Positions 56,421 through 64,000 of a stretch of 64,000 nucleotides of DNA are shown piece by piece. The stretch lies in the NCBI RefSeq assembly GCF_028640845.1, contig NC_080543.1:1372667-1436666 (forward strand), written 5' to 3'. The translations under genes and the position numbers were made by a program. This DNA is from Ahaetulla prasina (lineage: Eukaryota; Chordata; Lepidosauria; Squamata; Colubridae). The notes under the pieces are model-generated. The model did not search any database. It had not been told where the DNA came from and saw nothing but the letters and a program-made list of their open reading frames with translations. Numbering within the stretch: position 1 is the stretch's first letter; each line of letters begins with the position of its first letter.

Positions 56421-59400
56421 GGAGCAGGGCGCGCGGAAGGGGCTGAGGGCGAGTCAGGGTCTCTGGCGGGACCGTGGGCTTCCCCAGGAAAGGCGCGCCA
56501 ACTCAATTGCAGCGGCGCAACTGAGACCCTCCGACCTGCGTGCCTAGAGCGGGCAACCACCGGCGGCTGCTGCCGTCCCCGGAGGGAGCCCGACACTTTC
56601 GTGAATGGTGGCATTCCCACAACATCTGTGGCACCGAGTCAGGGCGAGGCCGACCATTCTACCTACTCCCCGTGGCAGGTTTTCATCCGACTGTTTTTGC
56701 TTCGGATTGGCGGTCAATTATTGCCTGACCTGCAGATTGGGCAACTTGCGTCATTTTGGGGTGTGGGTGGCATGAAGACTGGCATCTGTTACTCCCCGGG
56801 AAGAGGAGTTCAGATCCTGCCAGTCTTCTCAAGGCCTTTCCTCTGCGGAAGATGGCAAGGTGTCCTGACCTTCTCCTGCAACACCTCTGGGCAGTCTGGC
56901 ACACAGAGCAATGCCACAGTGTTCCCCCCTTTAAAATATGATATCCCCCAGAAGTTTCTGGGCACCTCCTTTTTACTCACCCCTGACACTGGCCAAGCCC
57001 CTCCCCCAGCCTCAGGGGTGGTCTCTGGAGGCTCAGCTGCCCACAGGCAGAAAAGGACCTGTGCTGATCAGATCTGCTGCCCCGTGGCAATGCCTCCCTC
57101 ACCCCAGTGCCGGATGAGCAGTTGGTGCTGAACCAATTTATGGCATGTGTTAAAGGTGAGGAAAGGGGGCTTCCCCAGCCTTGTTTCCTCCCCTCCTACC
57201 AAAACCCCAGCTCGTAGGAAAGCATCCCCAAGCAGGCCAGGGGCTCCGAGTGGAGATGGCTGGACCCGACACCCACCCACCCACCCCCATCTGCCAGGGA
57301 TGGAGAGAGTGAACCAATCTGAAAAGAGCAGGATGCAGAGGGGCCCTCAGACGGTACCCGGCCAGCAGAGGAAGGGACTGGCGTGCCTGGGATGGTCCCA
57401 GGGCCTCGGGATCACCAGAGTGGGCCACCAGCAGGAAGGGTTCTTTAAATTGGGCACTGTTAAGGCGGCCTCTGGTTCGATGTGGGGTCTGATCAGTGGT
57501 GGGTTGTCCCTGGTTCAATCCGGTTCTTGCGAACCGGTAGTAAAACCGGAGGGAGGCTCCGCCCACCTAGCCGGATGTCGTCATAGACTATCTGCGCATA
57601 TGAGCGCGAGCGAAGCACACGCGTGTGATCCCGTTGCGATCCCGTTGCGAATCGGTAGTAAAGGTAAGTGGAACCCACCCCTGGGTCTGATGGCAGCAAC
57701 ATAACCTTACAAGAGCCTGGCATAAAAAGGAGCCTGGGATGCAAGCAAGGAAGGAAAGGCTGTGGCGGCAGCAAGGGCCACATCCCGGGTGTGTGTGGGC
57801 ATGTGAGTCATAACTGCCCTTTGGGGATGTCTGTCTGTGATGCCCCCTGCTGAAGTGGTTCCCACCAGAGACCTTTGCCAGCCATGCTTCTTCCATTGTG
57901 GATCCTAAGAGTTTTATTTTTATTTATTTATTTATACAATTTATTGGCTGCTCAACTTACCATAAGATAATTCTGGGCGGTTTACAGGTACATCTGTTAA
58001 AACAGAATTTTAAGATCAAACATTAAAACCAAAGACACAAGAGGAGGGCAGGTGGGGGGGCAGATTGGGGGAGGTGGGATCTTCTGTTACTGGATCCACC
58101 ACCTCCATTGCGCGGTTCCCCCACTGGGTGTCCAAGCCAATTGGCACAGCCACGTCTTGAAGCCCTACTGAAAAGATAGGAGGGTTGTGGCCAACCTCGC
58201 CAACCTCGCATCAAGTGGGGGCAAGATGTTACAGAGGGCAACAAGAGAGAAGGACCCCCCTCCTCCTGGACCCCACCAGCAGGCTCCGACTCAATCCCTC
58301 CAAGACTGAGTGGCTGTGGATGCCAGCATCCCGGTACAGTCAGCTGGTTCCATCGCTGACTGTTGGAGGCGAGTCATTGGCCCCTATGAAAAGGGTCCGC
58401 AACTTGGGTGTTCTCCTGGATGCTCGGCTGTCGTTAGAAGAACATATGACGGCCGTCACCAGGGGAGCCTTTTATCAGGTCTGCCTGATTCGCCAGTTGC
58501 GTCCCTTCATAGACCGGGATTCCTTATGCACGGTCACTCACGCCCTCGTCACTTCCTGCCTGGACTACTGTAACGCTCTCTACATGGGGCTCCCCTTGAA
58601 GAGCACCCGGAGGCTCCAACTGATCCAGAATGCGGCTGCGCGGGTAATAGAGGGAGCTACTCATGGCTCCCATATAACACCTCTCCTGCGCAAGCTGCAC
58701 TGGTTGCTGGTGGTCTTCCGGGTGCAATTCAAGGTGTTGGTTACCACCTTTAAGGCGCTCCATGGCATAGGACCGGGATATCTACAGGACCGCCTGCTGC
58801 TACCTATAGCCTCCCATCGCCCTGTGTGCTCCCATAGGGAGGGTCTCCTCAGGATGCCGTCAGCCAAACAATGTCGGCTGGCGACCCCCAGGGGGAGAGC
58901 CTTCTCTGTGGGGGCACCTACCCTCTGGAATGAGCTACCTCTGGGGTTTGCTCCCCGACCTCCGGACCTTCCGACGAGAGCTCAAGACCTTTCTGTTTTA
59001 CCGCGCAGGGCTGGCCTAATTGTAATATAGCTTTTAACTTGGGTTTTATTATCGTTTTATTAATAGTTTTAACGGGATTTGGCCTAATTGAATTAGATTA
59101 TTAAAATTATTTTTAATTTATTAATGAATCTGTTTTATGTTGGCTGTAAACCGCCCTGAGTCCTTCGGGAGAAGGGCGGTATAGAAAATAAATAAATAAA
59201 TAAACAAATAAACAAATAAATAAATAAATAATTGGGCTGACAGGATCCATCGTAATGCCTCTTCCACCATCAGGAGTGGGCTGGGCCAATCCCAGTGGGG
59301 TGAGATGGTCCCTCGAGTAACCTGGACCCATGCCATGAGGCTGATTACGAGCCCCTTGAGTTGCACTGGCAAAGACTCTCTCGCTCTCTGCTTTCTCTCC

Positions 59401-62400
59401 TCCACCCTGCCACCCCCCGCCCCCCCGCAGCAAGGACTTAGGCAGTGGGACTCGCATCCTGGACCCCTCTGGAGACAAATATTACTACTGGCTGATCCTG
59501 ATGGTGCCCCCCATCCTTTACAACTGGGTCATCCTCATCTGCAGGTAGGGCGCTGGATGGGGCAGGGGGTCTCTCTGCCACAAGCTGCCGTGCGCAAAGG
59601 AGCTCCTGAACCGCGTCTAAAATCAGCAGAGGGCCAAGAAAACCCCAACTCAATTCCTCCCCATGAAAGGTGGGCATTTTTATCAGCCAAGCCAGGAGCA
59701 GTCAGAAAAATTAGAGGTCAAAAACCCTTCCAGGGGAGGAGAAAGGAAGGGGTGGCTGGTCCGGAGCAGGGGGACCCTTGTATGGGGCAGCCCAAGGAGG
59801 CAGAGCAGGGGACGGGCCCTTGTGGGGGCTCAGGGGGTGGGGGTGGTTGCGGAATGGAGAGGGCGTGGCCACTGCCCAGTTCCCTACCTTGGGTTGGGGC
59901 AGAGCTGGAGTGGTGGTGGGGGGGGGGTGCAGAGGCCTTCATGCGTCTCCTGTCCTTCCCAGGTTCTGCTTCCCTGAATTGCAGCAGAGATACCTGCTGC
60001 TCTGGCTGGCCTTGGACTACCTCTGCGACCTGCTCTACCTGTTGGACATTGTGGTGCATTTCCATACAGGTTAGTGGGGAAGAATGACATTCCCCAGGAG
60101 GCCAGAGCTGCCCAGTTGCGGGCCTTGAAGAAGTTGGGGAGGAGTAGGGAGCCCATCTGGAGGGAAGAGAATTTGGAGGGCTCCATCACATGCTGCTGCC
60201 CCACGGCCAAGTGGAGGGCCTGAGGAGGGGGTGGGATGACCTTCCTGCTCCCCCATGGAGGGTTGCCTCTTGTTGTCACTGATCTCCCCACCAAGTGGGC
60301 TGTGCCTCCTCCGCCCCCTTCCCCAAAACCTTGCAGCTAGGTTTGGCAACTCTGAACATACTCAGGATAGAGTTGCCAGGGGTTGCAACCCCCAAAGCTC
60401 AGCCCAGGGCTGGGGGGAATCCAGGGCTCCTGAGCCGGCTGAACTTCGGGATCGCAGATCTGAAGTGCTGGGTTGTGACTCAGTTCTGGGATGCCAGGCT
60501 GAGGAGTGTGGCACAGGGTGATCCCTCTGGGAAGAGACCCTGGCTTTGGAGGGAGGCGGAATCTGCATTCGGGGTGTGTGTGGTCCATGGGTTTGCTTAC
60601 TAATGTATGTGATCCAACCCAAAGGGACTCTGGAATAGCACTCTCCTCCCACCCCACTTTTCTCTGGGGTGGGAGAGAAGCAATGCACCCTAGACTTCCT
60701 GATCTCTAAGAGGAAGAGTGGGGCGCAGAGTCTGGAAACCGATGCAGGAGAATATTTGCAGCTCAGGGTTGAAATGAGGGGTCCTTGGTGCTCTCTGACC
60801 TGGGGAGGTTTCCTGGCAGACATTTCATTATACAAACTAGGCAACGACATCAACGCGCTGATGGTGTTACCTAGTTGGGTAATGAAACATCTGCAAGAAA
60901 ACCACCCAGCTCAGATTTTTGCCTGGAGTGACGCATTACAGCCTCTTTGTCCTGCACAGGAGCGCTGAACCCTTTTGGCTGCCCAGGCTGACAGTCCTCA
61001 GGATTCTGGGAGATTTGCATATAAAAGGAATATCAAACACACACTTATATAAACATTCAGGTCATCCCCCCCACCCCACCCCAAAAAAGCTTCTTAGATT
61101 CCAGCTGCTTTGCAAATGATCATTTGTTGTTGCCAGCAGAGGGCGGTCTTTAACAGGCCAGAAATACAAGGCCAGTTAAAAAAAAAGGAAGCAAGAAGGC
61201 TGCATGTCCAGAAAACATACAAAATAGCCCCACCCATCAGCCCTGTCTAGGTCTTCAAGGACTTCCCCAGTGGGAGAACCAATGGGATCTCTGGTGGGGT
61301 GATGTTCCCAAGGACAGGAGCCACAGCAGAGGAGGTGCGCTTCCTGGGTCTGATGGGAGACAGAGTTCAAAGGGTCTAGGCTGGTTACCAGAGGAGACCT
61401 CACCATGAACCAGCCACCAAGCCCTGCAGGATGATCCAGTGGTAGTTGCTGTGCACTGAACTCAGAACACTTCCCAAAGGCCCTCAGCTGCCCTACCAGC
61501 CAAGGCCGAGCTTCAATCACAGAACCCCAGCGGGAGGGTCCAGGCTGGCACTGCCCACTATGGAAGGAGGAGAACATCATCCTACCTGGGCTTGTGGCCA
61601 ACCAAGATGATCACGTGGTTCTGCCCTACTACAAAGGGCCAGGAGTGATGCACCCCCAATGTGCTGGGGAGCAGTTAGCCGGGGACCAAGGCAGCTCCTG
61701 TCCCGTGACTTCACACAAGAGCTCCAGCTCTTCCTTTAGCTGAAGCCCCACCACCTTCTCCAGAATCCTCCCCGCTCCAAAGACTAGATTGGGTTGGGGA
61801 GAGTCCTTCAGTCCAGCTGGATCAAGGCAGGCAGTCACTCTCCCTTCCTCAGACAGCTGATCATTTCTCCTATCTAGGCACACACTGATGCCCCGAGGAG
61901 CTAGCTGGGGGCTTCTCCAAGCAATCTTGCCAGAGGCTGCTGGCAACAACAGTTTGCTCAGGGACTTTCTTCTGAGGGACCTGCTCACAGGTAGCAGCCA
62001 TGACTGTGGAGGGGAGCCATTTAAGTGGGGCAGCAGAGTGGCTCCTCCTGCCTTTTGCCAAGCACCTCTCCTATTCCCCATCCCTGCTGATGCCCCCCGT
62101 TTCTCTGCCAGGCTTCCTGGAAGAAGGGTCCCTGATTCAAGACCGTGCCCAGATCTCCCGAAGGTACCGGTGCTCCTCGGCCTTCCTGTGGGACTTCCTT
62201 TCCGTGCTGCCCACTGACCTCCTCTACCTGTACGTGGAGCTGGGCAGTCCGGCAGTCCGAGCCAACCGCTTTCTGCGGAGCCCCCGCTTGTTTGAGGCCT
62301 TTGACCGCATCGAGACCCGTACAGCGCACCCCAACTCCTTCCGCATCTCCAAGTTGATGCTCTATGTCTTCGTCACCATCCACTGGAACAGCTGCGTCTA

Positions 62401-63107
62401 CTTTGCGCTCTCCAATTTCATCGGCTTCGGCACAGACGAGTGGGTCTACCCCAATAGCAGCCTGCCTGGCTTCGACCAGCTCCTTCGCCAGTACCTCTAC
62501 AGCTTCTACTTCTCCACCCTCATCCTGACCACGGTGGGCGACACCCCCATGCCCCAGCGAGAGGAGGAGTTCCTCTTCATGGCCATCGACTTCCTCCTGG
62601 CCGTCATGGGCTTTGCCACCATCATGGGGAGCATGACGTCCGTCATCTCCAACATGAACCACGCCGACAAGTCCTTCTACCCCAACTACGACTTGGTGAA
62701 GGACTACCTGCACTCCCAGCAGATCAGCCGGCAGCTGCAACACCGGGTGATCGACTGGCAGCAACACCTGCAGATGAATAAGAAGATGACCAACGAGCTA
62801 CAGATCCTCCAGCACCTGCCCGAGCGCCTGCGAGCTGAGGTGGCCATCAGTGTCCACCTGCCCACTCTTCGCAAGGTCCAGATCTTCCAGAATTGCGAGC
62901 AGAGCCTGCTGGAAGAGCTGGTGCTCAAGCTGAAGCCACAAGTCTACAGCCCCGGGGAGTATGTGTGCCGGAAGGGGGACATCGGCCGGGAGATGTACTT
63001 TATCCGCGAAGGGCAGCTGGCCGTGGTGGCGGATGATGGCGTGACCCAGTATGCGGTGCTGGGGGAAGGGCTGTACTTTGGAGAGATCAGCATCATCAGC
63101 ATCAAAG
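56294..63107 (+). CDS. CNGA4: CNGA4, cyclic-nucleotide-gated channel alpha-4 (3' exons outside the window)
   Basis: Four exons, 56294-56361, 59431-59544, 59963-60069 and 62112-63107, join in frame to 428 residues. The last donor is at 63108. CNGA4 is a modulatory subunit of the olfactory CNG channel, assembling with CNGA2 and CNGB1b in cilia. Visible parts: S1 ([20 protein letters not shown]), S2 ([20 protein letters not shown]), S4-type [20 protein letters not shown]5 ([20 protein letters not shown]), pore TTVGDTP at about 236-242, S6, the C-linker, and most of the CNBD from about 375 ([20 protein letters not shown]). VGDTP in place of IGETP is the CNGA4 signature. The exon 1 start is the ATG whose phase fits exon 2. 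The rest of the CNBD and the C-terminus are missing only because the window ends. Confidence 0.93.
57494..57683. mobile_element. Short hAT-type MITE C with perfect TSD
   Basis: A 190-bp element begins CAGTGGTGGGTT and ends AACCCACCCCTG. The 8-bp duplication GGTCTGAT lies at 57486-57493 and 57684-57691. It sits in CNGA4 intron 1 and has no coding sequence. Confidence 0.88.
57905..58262 (-). mobile_element. L2-type LINE 3' end
   Basis: An ATTT tail, then ctgggcggtttacaggtac, marks an antisense L2-type 3' end like 7322-7720. It abuts the next, oppositely oriented LINE. Confidence 0.5.
58265..59237 (+). mobile_element. L2-like LINE 3' third, RT C-terminus open
   Basis: The + frame at 58185-59030 encodes [74 protein letters not shown] and [16 protein letters not shown], then the 3' hairpin and an AAAT tail (59190-59232). 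The long open frame suggests it is the youngest of the four L2-like copies. The catalytic YADD half is missing. It lies in CNGA4 intron 1. Confidence 0.85.
60779..60925. mobile_element. Penelope-like terminal palindrome, family 2
   Basis: CTCTGACCTGGGGAGGTTT to CATCAACGC at the left is mirrored by GCTGATGGTGTTACC to CAGCTCAG at the right, with a centre near 60855 and almost no spacer. The right arm keeps CTGATGG, a hairpin closed by GTTACC/GGTAAT, and GAAAC. It lies in CNGA4 intron 3. Confidence 0.65.
61133..61146 (+). promoter_or_regulatory. CTCF consensus motif
   Basis: CCAGCAGAGGGCGG matches all 14 positions of the CTCF core consensus. It lies in CNGA4 intron 3. Confidence 0.45.
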
Positions 63108-63925
63108 GTGAGGGGAGGGGAAGGGGAGGGATCCCCCCAAAGGTACCACCTGAGCTGCAAAGGAGCAGACCCCCCAGTTGAGAACTGTGAGGGTCCCCTC
63201 CTTTTGGGGTTGAACGTCATACCTGTTGCATCTCTTTGTTCGGGTTCTTCAACAGTTCAGGGGTTCCAAGTGCTGCTTTTCACTGACCAGATGGGGAGGC
63301 GCCTACTGAGGACATACAGTTGAGAATCAGGGAGATGACCTGGAGGGAAGTTTGTAAGAGCCATCGCATAAGCAAAGGGGGCTGAAACTTTCCTTAAGTT
63401 TTGGGAGACAAGATAACATTTGGAAGTGACTCAGAAAGACCCCTCCCCGATTGATTGGGTATTGTCAGGCTTAGTCCAAGAATGATGTAAAACAATCCAG
63501 CCAAAGTTCGGTCCATTATTTGCATGTAGACAGAATCTTGCCAGACTCAATCCTTACTACTCTCACTCTTAACGGTTTCTTATCTTGGGCAATCCTAGGC
63601 TGCCCTAAATCTTTCCTCTTCACACATCCAGCTCCAGACTGTGCTGTCTCTTGCCTGCCCCCCTCCCTCCCTGAAATGCCCCCCTCCTGCCTGGAAACCA
63701 TCCTGCATTACTGTGGTCCATCACAGGCATAAAAGGAAGGGGAAGTAAAGCACAGAGAGGCCTGCAAGATTCAATTACCACTGCCTCTCTAAAACTCTAG
63801 TCCTAGTCTTCCTGTGTCTGTAGAGATTCTCAGTCATCCCAGGTCCTGGTTGTCCCAAAGATGTTTTTTTCAAGAGGCAAATGGACTTGCTTGGTGTTTT
63901 TTTGTTTTTTGTTTTTTGAAGATTT
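63108..63925. other. CNGA4 intron, nothing classified
   Basis: No exon with the expected continuation of the CNBD is found before the window ends. A block near 63805-63890 resembles the tail of the family 4 palindromic repeats. The rest is unclassified. Confidence 0.4.
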
Positions 63926-64000
63926 TTTTTTTAAATTTGAATTTATATCCCGCCCTTCTCCGAAGACTCAGGGCGGCTTACATTGTGTTAAGCAATAGTC
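63926..64000 (-). mobile_element. SINE tail, cut by the window end
   Basis: It is the reverse complement of the tail at 37240-37320 (gactattgcttg, ccgccctgag, cttcggagaaggg), including the A-rich end. The SINE continues beyond position 64000. Confidence 0.75.

Larger units (their letters stand above)
60070..62111. other. CNGA4 intron 3
   Basis: The intron carries the family 2 Penelope palindrome and a CTCF-consensus motif. Otherwise no exon or repeat is recognised. Confidence 0.6.

Noticed and set aside
63470..63732. Possible LTR starting near tgtcaggcttag
   Set aside because: A TG start and moderate AT content are not enough; no matching CA end, target duplication or second copy was found in the window.

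Overview
The window is vertebrate nuclear DNA, most likely from a squamate reptile and probably a snake. The evidence is split genes with GT-AG introns, several CpG islands, tRNA-derived SINEs that share a 3' tail with L2-like LINEs, CR1, L1, Rex1-like and Penelope-like retroelements, hAT-type MITEs and a solo LTR. No rRNA or tRNA gene, CRISPR array or bacterial-type operon is visible. The species call is an inference from repeat content.

Layout. 1-13.1 kb is a gene-free mosaic of nested repeats. 13.65-15.6 kb holds a complete three-exon type 1 cystatin (stefin) on +. 16.8-24.9 kb holds a CpG island and a decayed ANKRD50-like gene (P-loop NTPase plus ankyrin repeats) with several frameshifts, a stop and a missing middle. 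26.9-31.3 kb is a three-exon gene on + matching C11orf42. 32.3-39.6 kb is an eleven-exon gene on - matching FHIP1B (FAM160A2), whose probable 5' untranslated exon lies in a CpG island at about 53.9 kb. That makes 39.6-53.9 kb its first intron, which carries a 5.5-kb L1 with a Penelope palindrome inside it. 56.3 kb to beyond the window end is CNGA4 on +: four coding exons are present and the 3' exons lie outside.

The order and orientation C11orf42 (+), FHIP1B (-), CNGA4 (+) is that of human 11p15.4, so this is a conserved block. Its products are unrelated in function: FHIP1B is a subunit of the FTS-Hook-FHIP dynein adaptor on early endosomes, CNGA4 is a modulatory subunit of the olfactory cyclic-nucleotide-gated channel, and C11orf42 is uncharacterised.

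The most unusual signal is in the repeats. At least six places carry head-to-head palindromes made from Penelope-like or Penelope-resembling terminal sequences. Three sequence families among them carry a hammerhead-ribozyme-like core: a CUGANGA-type box, a hairpin, then GAAA followed by a self-complementary four-base stem. The largest palindrome (4.6 kb) includes reverse transcriptase and GIY-YIG endonuclease remnants.
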